Of a stretch of DNA of 64,000 nt, positions 31,707-41,678 are shown piece by piece; positions within the stretch are counted from its first letter, which is position 1; each line of letters opens with the position of its first letter. The notes under the pieces were generated by a model that was not told the origin of the DNA, searched no databases, and worked only from the letters and a program-made list of their open reading frames with translations. Made by a program: the position numbers and the translations under genes. This DNA is from Ascochyta rabiei (taxonomy: Eukaryota > Ascomycota > Dothideomycetes > Pleosporales > Didymellaceae), in NCBI RefSeq assembly GCF_004011695.2, contig NC_082408.1:977501-1041500 (forward strand). The letters run 5' to 3'.

Positions 31707-34700
31707 TTAGAATGCCCACTGCTCCAGCCATTTCCTCATAACACTCTCATCTACCGCCTTCCCCTCCCTTAAAGTCTTACTGGCAGCTTCAGCCCTCCTT
31801 GTTTCTAAAGCCGGCAACCCCATTCCTGTCTCTGGCCTCAAACTCTCGTAGAAATCGAGCAGCTTAAGCCCTGGGATGCGCTCAGCGTTTTCCTTCGTCT
31901 GGGGAAACTGTTTTAGCTCATTGACCCAGTCATTGTACTCTACAATCTCGATGTCATCTCCGACGCCTCTGTAGAAACTCTGGATAACAGGATAGAGCTG
32001 ACTCCAAGTAGTCGTGTGCGGGTTGGCTAGGTGGTACACTCGTGCAGACTCGTCCAATGGTGCTGTGGCGATATCAATCACGGCCCCAGCCGCGACATCC
32101 ATGGGCACCCAGTCCACTCTCTCCATGTTTCCTAGAGTTCTAGGCAGCTTTTTCAGGATCTTGCTCGTGTGAACTAAAGTCGGTAGCCACTCGTGTCTGT
32201 TCCACGCAGCGCCGCCGGTCTGCGTACTCGGTCCCGCGAGCTGGCCTGCGCGTACGATCGCAGTTCTGATGCCGAGGCGGTGAGAGGCGGTCGCGAGGAT
32301 TTCAGCAGCAACGTGTTTGGATTCGCCGTAGCCCTGTGGGAGCGTGATCGAGCTGTCGAACAGTGTGGTCGCTGATTCGGGTACTGCAGATCCATCTTGT
32401 GCAACACTGCCCCAGTTTCCAACGCTGGCAATCGATGAAATGAAGATGACGGAAGGTTTGTGAACAGACTTGGACGCGAAGTCAATGGCGCGTCGGGTGC
32501 CGGCTACGTGTGTTGCTTCGTATGATTCGAGCGAGAGGTTGAAGTCGACGGACCATGCAGAATGTATGAACACTGTGACGGTCGAGCGGAGGTGTGAGTA
32601 CATAATGTCGGAAAGGCCGAAGTTGCCTGAACCAAAATCAGTCTTGAGGAATTCTGCCTTGCTGAAGGCGACTGATTGGTTGTGATATCTCTTGAAGGAG
32701 TCCTTCTGGCGGACCTCTGCATTGTCAGAACGGTTCATGCAGTACACCTTTTCGACATCTGGATTCTTGAGCAGCTGCTCTAGAATATGGCTTCCAAGGC
32801 TACCTGTGGAGCCTGTGAGTACTATCGTATGTTTTGATGGATTTTTCGGTGTCTTCATCGTGCCCCTCTGTCGTACCATGTCTTTTGTGTACTTCCTCAC
32901 CATGGCACCCAGCTTCTCCACTCGAGTTATTGAGGCAGCGGGCTGTCCATTTGACTTGGTCACACTCTGATACAAGGCCTCAGATAGCTGCTTGACGGTA
33001 GGATTACTGTAGATTGTTGAAGCAGTGGCATTTGCTCCGCGCACAACCTTATTGAGCGCGTTGGTCAGGGCCAAGACATCGAGTGAATCAACACCCAAGG
33101 TGAAAATGTCAATGTCATTCCCCGTCTCCTCCTGGAACGATGAAAGCGAGCGGACAAAAACATCATGGATCTTGCTCGTCATTCCAATATCCTCGTCAAA
33201 GTCTTGGTTCGAATCACTGGCGTATCCTTCATCGGCGTACACCGCCTCGATCTCGTCCTTGAACGACGCAACAGTCTGGAGACGGATAATTGATCCTTTG
33301 GCGGCGCGAACGAATGGCTTTTCCCTTTTGGCAATTGCAACTTTCGTCTGGTAGATTCTTGCGTGAGAAGGTGCCTCCTGATTCGCTTGGTCCACCATTG
33401 GCCAAATGTGATCAACCAATGCGGAAAAATCCATGTTGCCAACCTGACTCCACTCAGGTTCAATCAGCAGGCCAGCTTGAAACTTGCCCTGGCCCACGAC
33501 AAGAGCACCTTTGACCCAAGGATGTGACTCGATCAGCTTCTCCGTTACGACTGGATTGAACTTCTCGCCATTGCTCAACACAATAATGTCATCCCGTCGA
33601 CCGCTGTACTTCCAGAGAAAAGGCTTGGAGGGGTGTTGTCTGAACAAGTCCTTGGTTCGCCATTCCTGAATATCCGGGAACGTATGAAAGATAGCTTGGT
33701 ACTTGATATCCTTAGGCTTGAGAACAAGTTCAAATAAACCGTTCTCTGCAGACTCCATCGCAGCACCGGCGACAGAGCTCCAGTGGAAGTAGCCCCACTC
33801 TTCCGGCGTTGATGGTAGAAGAGTGCACATGAGCAAGGCTTCGGTGCTACCGATGACTGTCACAAGCTGTGTTACTTGACAGATCTTGTCGCCACTTGCG
33901 GTAGCCAGAGGTGCACCGCCAAAGAATACCGTCTTCAGGTTTCCGAGTGCTTCAATGCCCTTGTCGGTTGCAGAGATATCTTCAAGAATTGATGGCGGAA
34001 AAATACCCGAAGTTGGGCTGATAGCTTTGATCGCATCAACAACCAAGCCACCACTCAACATCTTTTCTGAAGGCAGTCTGACAATCGTGCCCTTGCACAT
34101 GAGCGATCGGAGCCCAACAATGATGCCCATAGCATGAAAGAAAGGTACAGCTGCAAGCATCGGCCCCCTGTCCGCGAGGAATGGCTTGCAGACTTGCTCG
34201 AAATCATCCTCTGGTTCTAGTGATGCTTGCTCGTGCGCCGAATTGAGGCCCCCCACAGTCAAGTGAATGGGTTTGGGAAGACCTAAGTGGTAGTCAGACA
34301 CGATGTAAATTGAAATAAGCGTGCACGGTTACATACCCGTTGATCCTGAGGTGTGAAGAATAAGGCTATGTGCTGCCACGTCGCGGTTGTGCCGACCAGC
34401 ATATTGAGATGTAGGAAGGCTCGAATCTAGGAGCTCCTGAGTAGTTGGTGCTTTGTAAACTTTCAGATGTGGTATTGCCTCTCGGATAATCTCGACTTGT
34501 GAGACTGTCTCAGCCGTAGTCAAGAAAATATCGCAGTTCGTTTTCTGTACGAGGGATTTCTGGCCGTCAAGGGAGTTTCGCGGCGAGATGAACAGTGGGA
34601 CATAACCTGCCTTGAGTGCTGCAGCGAGCACTACTAGGTATCGCAAATCATTTGCGCTATCTCACATATTAGTGCAGCATGGAGAGTGATGGATTCGAAT

Positions 34701-34943
34701 TACATACCCCATGTAGCCAATAGTTTGGCTTTGGTGTTCAGCTACACCGACGTTCTTTTCGATCCATCGCGCCATGTTATTGACCGCCCGCGCAAGGTCT
34801 GCGTATGTGAAACGATGCCATCCTTGATCAAGACTGGTAGGAGATCGCGGCACTATTGCCCACGTATCACTGGGGGCCGATTGTGCTGCTTCATCGACAT
34901 AATCTGGTACCGCGGACTGTTGTTGTTTTGCGGCAACCATCAT
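31707..34943 (-). CDS. NRPS-like A-T-R enzyme (adenylation, carrier, thioester reductase)
   Basis: Carboxylic-acid reductase-type enzyme without a condensation domain: it activates an acid as an adenylate, loads it on a phosphopantetheine arm and releases it by NADPH reduction. Exons 34708-34943, 34337-34656 and 31707-34282 (introns 51 and 54 bases) give 1043 residues. The second splice joins the A3 core TSGSTGLPKPIHLT. Other adenylation motifs are SSTEAL-like GSTEALLM, YSGRRDDIIVLSNGEKF, and the terminal Lys region AAKGSIIR. The carrier has LGVDSLDVLAL. The reductase starts at VLTGSTGSLGSHILEQLL (NADP-binding) and has FISSIASVGNWG and YGESKHVAAEIL (Tyr-x3-Lys). Substrate is unknown; aryl or alkyl acids are usual for this family. 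It lies 25 kb from the PKS on the same side of the transposon as GH131. Confidence 0.92.
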
Positions 34944-36229
34944 TGAAATGTTGATAGATTTACCGTTGGTACAATCTTTGTAATCGAAGTTTGGGTTGAA
35001 AAAAAGCTTTTAAGGGCTGCAGAAGGAAGACTGACTGTAATGTTCGCTAATTGATGTGGACTCTTGATTGTACAATTGTGCAGCTGTCTAATTATGGCGG
35101 TGGAGAAGTTGACTGGAATAAATCTGAGCACCCTGGTATTTCGTTCTCTGTTGTCGAAGCGTGAGCTACATATATGAATCTTGAGAAGGTCGAAAAAAAT
35201 CTAGACACAGCAGTGTAGATTCGGCATCAGCACTGTCGTCATCTTTCGTCGGAAGCATGCCCCATCTCCACGCCGATTGTTCCCCGAAGCATTTTGGTGG
35301 AGATTGAGGCAAATACGTACGCGTCGTACTGAAGGCCGATCGGTACGAAACGAATATCGTGGCTTCGTTCAAGGTTACCAGTGTAAACCAGACCTGGACT
35401 TGTACTGTAACTAATATGATCGCGCATCATAGTGTTAGATTGCCTGTTACAGTCGAGTGTTCTGACAAGGCTGACGCAGCGAGAGACTCCTTCCTGCGCC
35501 TATCATTTTCCCTGGTGCTGATGCTGCTCGGCCGAGCTCGCTCTGGTTACGCAGTGTCCGTAACCTCCGAGATATCTCAGTGCCCACACGCTACACAAGC
35601 CTCGCAGGATGCGGCCCGCCCGGCGCCACGAAGCTTGGTCAAACATCTCGGAAGGGTAATCGGTATGGCCAGCTTCGTGGGCGTACTCAGCACAGTGTGC
35701 GCAAGCCTGCACCGTGTTTTGCGGAGTATTGAGGTTAACATCTGTGTGGAAGGCGGCCACACCTACGTCATCTTGACAAAACAGGTACGGCGCGCAAAAG
35801 GTGTTTAACTATCTTGCAGGGTTTTGAGAGCGGCACATGGCTAGTGCAAAAAGACAAATATAAATACAACAACGGGAATTTGCAAGTGAGGTACCGGTAT
35901 GACCCTTTGACAGTGCGCATGGTTGTACAGGAAAATGCAGCCGGAAATAACGAACTTGGTGCACTCGCACGTGATTGGAAAAGACCGCTTAGTCAGCATC
36001 TATCAAAAGTTAAATTACGGTACCTAATAGTTAGCTACTTGCAAAGTCCATTGTAACTGTAGGTAAGGTAGGTCTGCTGCTCTGTGCTGTCTGCACTCTT
36101 GTCCTGTGCGCCTGCTAATCCCTGGTGTGACCAGTCTAGCCAGGTACCAAGAGACCAAATTAGTCTTATTTAATTTCTGCTGATAATTAGACGAGCAAGG
36201 TCAACCCGCTGCTACAGGCCTTTGGACTA
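34944..36229. other. Intergenic region upstream of the NRPS-like gene
   Basis: Contains the promoter of the NRPS-like gene (leftward). Frames at 35359-35808 (plus) and 35503-35760 (minus) overlap and neither has a recognisable domain. The N-terminal (zinc cluster) part of the transcription-factor relic at 36230 would be expected here but I could not find a six-cysteine motif. Confidence 0.4.
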
Positions 36230-37537
36230 TTGACTGCAACACAGCTTACTTCAGCCCAAATTACTATCTGGATCGCTTGCTGTTTGAGATCGGAAGGTGT
36301 GACTGACAAGTCGCCCCATCTCCAGAAAAGAAGAACCTTGACTGTTCCACAAGATGATGTTTGTCTGGCCTTCACACACTCATGCCTTCTCAACAATAGG
36401 ATTGAAGTGATTCCCGTGGATCCGGGGATAGATCGTGCGGTTACAAGTATGTGTTTTCTGGCCCTCTCCACGACATACTTTGGCATCAAGCATCATAAGA
36501 TGACAGTCACTAGTCTAGGGCTCCGCAGATATGGCGCTGCCTTACAAGCAGTGCACGAAGCTCTTGCAGATGATAACGTCTCGAGGATTATTGACGTCAT
36601 CGAGGCCGTCATGATCATGGCGGTCATCGAAGTCTGTCTTGTACCATTGAAGCCAGTTCCACGCTGATGAAGAATAGTTATTGGTGTCGGAACGCAAAAA
36701 TGAATGGATACAGCACGCCCGCGGATTTGAGAGGCTGCTACAGAAACGAGGTCCGAAACGGATGTCATCGCTACCATCTTTGTTGGTGCTTGGGAAGTGT
36801 CGCGCGCTCATGATTTTCGGCGCGCTCATGCTTCGCAAACCGACAATTGTAGCAAGTTCTGAGTGGAAGACATTGCCTTGGGCCCAATTCCCACACCGAA
36901 TAAATTCGCTGAAACTGTTGACCAACATTATGGCAGACTATCTCGAGACATTCGTCATACGCGACCAGATTGGCCAAACCCAGATGCAACGTGGCGATCA
37001 TCACATACAAGTACAACCACTGTTGACCAAAGCCCAAAGCATCCTCCACAATCTACATCAATGGAGAACACATCCAAGCTGACCGTCAGTGACGCAAATA
37101 TCGAAGTATCACCGCCTGCAATTCCGCCTGCGATGCTCGGGCCCTCTGGAAGTGTGGCGGCGGCTTGGACGAGTGTTTTTCAATTTCAGTTGCTGTATCA
37201 TGCAAACGCTCTGAATCTTTACAACGCCCCTCTGATCCTCGTATTGTGATTTTTTGCAAGCATCGAAGGTTCTACGTGTGAAACTGGTAAAGATGAGGTT
37301 GTGCAGAAACAAATACGCAGTGCTGGTCTATTCATCTGTCGCAGTGCCAACTACCATCTCGCCAAAGCATAAATTGAACTGAACATATTAAATCTGCTGT
37401 TCCCGCTCTGTGCGACGTACGAAACCGTTTGTAAAGAAAATGAGGCAATCGGATCGTGGCTCGGAAGCATTTTGGAAGACATACCAGCCGGTCGGAGTGG
37501 AGTTTGGAGGCCAGCCAAAGCAGTTTTGGAACTGTAA
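36230..37537 (+). pseudogene. Relic of a Zn2Cys6-type fungal transcription factor (regulatory domain only)
   Basis: The reading resembles the C-terminal 'fungal-specific transcription factor' region: SMCFLALSTTYFGIKHHKM, RRYGAALQAVHEALADD, then, after a 46-base intron 36632-36677 with an unusual GTCTGT donor, WIQHARGFERLLQKRGP and RALMIFGALMLRKP. The frame then shifts near 37070, continues as WTSVFQFQLLYHANALNLY, meets TGA at about 37247, reads on as KDEVVQKQIRSAGLFICRS, meets TAA at about 37367, and ends with ENEAIGSWLGSILEDI at TAA 37535-37537. A frameshift and two stops, with no DNA-binding domain, make this a dead gene. It may once have controlled neighbouring metabolite genes. Confidence 0.72.
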
Positions 37538-38652
37538 TGAAGATGTGTGAATCGAATTTCAATCGTTGGAAACATGATTGCAAACGAAAGTTATGTAGTA
37601 CGAACCACCAAGTATGGTCTCAGCGCCGTGGGCGTCTCTGATGCTCTTGTGAGGGACACGGCCACATGGGCCTTGTCGGACGATGCTCGTAAATCGTCCA
37701 CTACGTTGACAAGTTGTAGCGCAAAGGCAGCCTGGAGCTTATGTAAACCACACTTTCTAAGCGCAGGTTGTACGCTCGAATCAGCGGACATCTCACGGCT
37801 CATCGACTATACTACAGCAGGCGCATTTCTCGAAGCATAGCCTTTGATTTCGGTGGCTGAAGGCTTCTTTAACGTTTAAGCATCAATAAGAAGAATTTAA
37901 ATTTAAGAAATCAATTTATGGCAGCCCAATGCTAGCGGCTGGCTGTTCTAACGCCATCAAAGAAAGAAGCTAGGTTTAAAGGATAATGATCTCTGTCAGG
38001 ACCCGGCTCTGGGCCACCTGGCCAAGACAACCAACAATGTATGAACAGTTACTTAGATAGTGATCAGTTGACCAGAATAGTATTTATCGCCATCAGAGGA
38101 CAGAGGTGGTCATTGCCACATGCCTGTATCAGGTTAGAGGTGAATTTTGCTTCATGCCGGCCTCACAGTCTCCATGTATAGATGCATTTATTCGCGAGCT
38201 AATGAAACCCGTTCTTTGTTTCTTGTGCTCAACAGATTTGACGATCTTCAACCGCGTCCATATTCATCCTACTTTTACCGCAAGCTGTCCCTTTGCCTTA
38301 GTCTCGTTGTATCAATGGGACTTTGTTACTTACAGGGCCCCATATTCTATCCAACTGAAATACAAAAAGTATTTCAGATATGTTCAATTCGGCGGAGACA
38401 AGCGAAAATTACTTGGAGAGAAGAACAAACATGGGGTTTTAGAGGCAGTCATATTTCTTTCAGCTATAGACCTCATGAAGCTATCGGCAGATGGAAAGTA
38501 CAAATATAGCGATCATCTATCTGTATCCGTTACGAAAGAAGATAAAACATTAATATAACAGTCAATAACCACCACTCGTAGCTATTACGTCATTGTCTTG
38601 AAGGGTCACTTGACAAGGTGGCAAGATTTCACTACGCAACAAATTATCCGCT
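37538..38652. other. Gene-poor stretch with AT-rich repeat-like segment
   Basis: No supported gene. Around 37870-38000 the sequence is AT-rich with the look of mutated repeat DNA. Frames at 37547-37840 and 38106-38558 have no motif and poor composition. Confidence 0.4.
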
Positions 38653-39365
38653 CTATGACTTGCCAGCCTCGCAGTCCTCAGGCAAGACGATGACGGAGCC
38701 AATCTGGAGGAACAGTGGATTGACGTTCGCATTGACGGACTCGATCTGGCCAGTAGTAGTTCCGAACTTGACAGCCAGGTCGACGAAAGTGTCGCCCTGC
38801 TTGATAGTGTAGGTACCAATCCATTCACAGCTGCTGCCAGGGCACACAGTGACATTAAGGAGCTGACCGATTTGGATGAGATCAGGGTTGGTAACACCAG
38901 GATTGGCAGACTCAAGACCAGCAAGCGTGATGTTGAAGTCGTTGGCGATAGAGGTGAGGGTGTCGCCGCCGCGCACGTTGTAAGAACTTCCGACGCCGAA
39001 GACGCAGGTGTTAGTAGGAGTGCTGACAGGTGCTAAACACGAGCTGTTGTCGGGGTCGGTGCAGCCTTGAGGGATGGTGAGAACGGCGCCAGCGGGGACG
39101 GAGTTGGGGTTGGTGATTTTGTTCAGCTTTGCAATGTCGCAGATACCAGAGTTAAAGCGAGTGGCGAGGCTACCGAGAGTGTCACCAGACACGAGAGTGT
39201 AGGAGATGGTGCTCTTGGCGCCACATGGGATAGAACGGTCTGGTTGTTTGTTAATTCAGAGAATTTGGTCAACCAAGATGAAGTCGTCGGGAGCTTACGG
39301 CGGCTTAATCTTGCACTGGCAGTCGCGCTCAAAAGAGCAACAGCAGCGGCGAGGTAAGAGACCAT
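38653..39365 (-). CDS. Secreted LysM effector with three LysM domains (Ecp6-like)
   Basis: Likely apoplastic chitin-binding protein that, in the Ecp6 family, sequesters chitin fragments and so blunts plant chitin-triggered immunity. Exons 39299-39365 and 38653-39239 with a 59-base intron give 217 residues, close to Ecp6 (about 220). A signal peptide, MVSYLAAAVALLSATASA, precedes three LysM repeats: ISYTLVSGDTLGSLATRF, SSYNVRGGDTLTSIANDF and GTYTIKQGDTFVDLAVKF, each ending with the usual N-P...IxxGxxLxIP/V pattern. Cysteines flank the repeats in the Ecp6 manner (for example SIPCGAK, PQGCTDPDNSSC, VCPGSSC, PEDC), fitting disulfides. There is no catalytic domain. The start is fixed by the signal peptide. 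Function by homology only. Confidence 0.92.
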
Positions 39366-39608
39366 TGTGATAGATGGGAGATAGGTCTGAGTGACAAGTT
39401 GGAATCTGATACCGAATTTCTGTGAGGTGGTCTTCAAACTGATTGTGGATAACCGAAAGATGATCGTTGAATTATTTAGTCGGGGACTGCTATCGATACT
39501 TAAAGCTTTCGAGAGTATATATTGCGATCAGCGTTCGAACACTTCTTCCCTCCGGCAGAGCCGCTTTAGACCGATCGACAGGCATGTGGCTGGTGTTAGC
39601 ACAGTGTA

Positions 39609-39669
39609 TATGGCCGACCTCTAAGATATGGCCGACCTCTAAGATATGGTCGACCTCTAAGATATGGCA
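39609..39669. repeat. Three 18-base direct repeats upstream of the LysM effector
   Basis: Unit TATGGCCGACCTCTAAGA at 39609-39626 and 39627-39644, and with one C-to-T change at 39645-39662, plus a partial copy. The array starts 243 bases upstream of the LysM start codon, in its promoter region. Copies contain GGCCGACCTC, which could be a regulator site, or the array may be a simple minisatellite. Confidence 0.85.
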
Positions 39670-40300
39670 AGGAACCCTCTGTTTGAACTATAGCATCGTT
39701 CAGACCTCTATTATCGACAAGTGACTGCAGTGTATTAGTGTTCGATGTTGACACCGCCACGCCACGCGTAGCATCGCGAGAGCAGCTCAGTCGCAATTGT
39801 ATCCAACGATGTTGCCGCAATGTATGCTATGTCGATGGACATGCGGCCCACATGACTATCCGCCGAGCTGGAAACTGGGTTTGATGTTGGGGTTCGGATC
39901 GCACGGGTTACAGGGTTGTCGTTGGATTGGGGTCACACAGGCCCGTGGTTGTGGACAAGGGGAGTGCCTGAACGGAGCAGAAATACGATATGCCACAGCC
40001 GGAGTTTTCTTCTTGTAAAAGATCGACAGATGGTCAGTGCAAGCAGCTCGTATGTCCATTCCGTTCAGGCACTTCCCTTAGACTTCATAAAACGCCTTCC
40101 GGCTATGTCCGGTGGACTAGTGCTGACGAGATAACACCAGGAACAATCTCAAATTAACTTCCCGCTTCCTAGGCTGGCGAAAAGTGGTGATGTATTGTAC
40201 CACACGGGCCGAAGGGTCGGGGTTAAAGCAGGGTCGCACAGGCCGAAAAGTTGAGGTTTAGGTAAGATTGCACAGGCTCTAGACCTAGAGGATACATTTT
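39670..40300. repeat. Non-coding stretch with inverted and decayed direct repeats
   Basis: An exact 13-base inverted repeat (GTGCCTGAACGGA at about 39963 and its complement at about 40058) could form a long stem. GC-rich blocks around 'GGTCGCACAGGC' recur in diverged form between about 39890 and 40280. I see no gene; this may be repeat debris. Confidence 0.45.
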
Positions 40301-40628
40301 AGCTGACCAACGCTAAAGCTGACCTAACCACCAACTCACCAACTTAGTCCAAGCAACACGCAACAACACTAAGATTAAAAAAATTGCAGCAGCTGCTGCA
40401 CTCTACAACCCTAAAATATAATAGACTCTAAATAACCCTAACCTAAAAATAACCCTAACCTTAAGCTAACTCTAACCTTAAACTAACTCTAACCTAAAGA
40501 TTTTGTTGTGAATATAATTCTAATTCTAAATTATTCATTTTATCTTCTAAATAGGGTTAGAAGATAATCCCCAGCGTTAGTTAGGTGGAGCTGCTAAGGC
40601 AAGGTTGAGCTCTTAGCGTTGGTCAGCT
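40301..40628. mobile_element. MITE-like element with 16-base TIRs
   Basis: AGCTGACCAACGCTAA at 40301-40316 is perfectly repeated in inverse orientation at 40613-40628, bounding 328 bases with no coding capacity. One base further out the ends are TT/TG, again a transition. The interior is AT-rich and holds telomere-like arrays. No clear target duplication is visible, so the class is open. Confidence 0.6.
40430..40565. repeat. Interstitial telomere-like (CCCTAA/CTCTAA) tracts
   Basis: Degenerate tracts such as AATAACCCTAACC (twice), then CTCTAACCTTAA variants, fill 40430-40500, and TAGGGTTAG lies at about 40553. They resemble the TTAGGG telomere unit but are interrupted and partly C-to-T changed. 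They sit inside the MITE-like element. Confidence 0.6.
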
Positions 40629-41678
40629 CAAGCGTGTTGTGAGGGCACTGTAGGCAGGCAATTGAGCGGAGCGAGATGGGACGAATAATATATGGTATTT
40701 GAGAGATGAGACGAATCTTTAATGGGTGAGTCTTAAGGTGCGTGGATATTATATACGTGTGCGTGGCCGGTGGGTCTCCGGGCTTGGTCCGAGACCTGGC
40801 CGAGGTATCTCCCGTCATGGGGAGAATACCCGTGACACGTGTCCTGCTAGACCTAAGATCAAAACAGTCTTGTATAGAGGTCTCGAGCTTATCTCACGGT
40901 CGGTGGATGCCAAAACGACTCATCGACACTCAAGGCTTGAATTGTTCCACTATCCAAGACTTCAATGGAATATGACCATCGGGTCCCATCGATAAGCATC
41001 GCCCACATGAGCTCGTCTTCTCTCACTTGCATACTCGTCAGCACCAACTGCTCCCACACGCATCGAGCTCCGGCGAGCGGGGAGGAAGCTGCTTCGTCAA
41101 CGTTGAGTCCCTCCAGCAGCTTTCACATCGATTGAAATCTCCATCGACTTCTACTCGTCGAAAGCAGACAGGGCTTCACATACAGCTTGGAGTCTACGAG
41201 CCACCTCAGTGTTTCATCAATGTATTTCCAGTGTTGCACAAAAGAGCGAGGGAAAAGATCCTACATAAGAAGCAGGTGCTTTCTGTCAACGCCTCGTTTC
41301 ACTGCTTGGAGAGGTCAATTTCTAAGTCCCACTGCAATGTTTTGAGGTGGGTATGGCACTCGGTTGCCTCAGGTCGCACATGCGTGATTTGGCGAGAATT
41401 CGTCAGCAGGCTGCCGCCAAGACAGTCAGCACGATTACCCGCGTTCCGAGGCTGCCAGAATGAGTCGAACCCCGTTTGCTCACTGATAGTTCGAGTAATC
41501 CAATGGCCTTGGCTTTGGCCGAGCGAGAACAGGGTGATTATATGATAGGTACCATGCGCCCACGCAATGCAGGAAATCCGTAGCTTCATCTCAGTCACCT
41601 TCCTGCAACTCAGGGAGACCACCACATTTTACGAGGGCCACTTCTTCGCGCACAAGACACCTCCATGGTTAAGCCAGA
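40629..41678. other. Intergenic region, no gene supported
   Basis: Frames at 41027-41545 (plus) and 41299-41625 (minus) overlap and carry no recognisable motif. The right end should hold the HET gene promoter. Confidence 0.4.

Noticed and set aside
35359..35808. 149-codon plus-strand frame near the dead transcription factor
   Set aside because: No zinc cluster or other motif, and an overlapping minus-strand frame of similar quality exists.
38106..38558. 150-codon plus-strand frame
   Set aside because: AT-rich sequence beside repeat-like DNA, no motif, no plausible neighbours.
40430..40565. A true internal telomere or chromosome end
   Set aside because: The repeats are few, interrupted and enclosed by inverted repeats, with genes on both sides, so they are interstitial.
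41027..41545. 172-codon plus-strand frame upstream of the HET gene
   Set aside because: Composition unlike protein, an overlapping opposite frame, no motif; likely promoter or leader of the HET gene.
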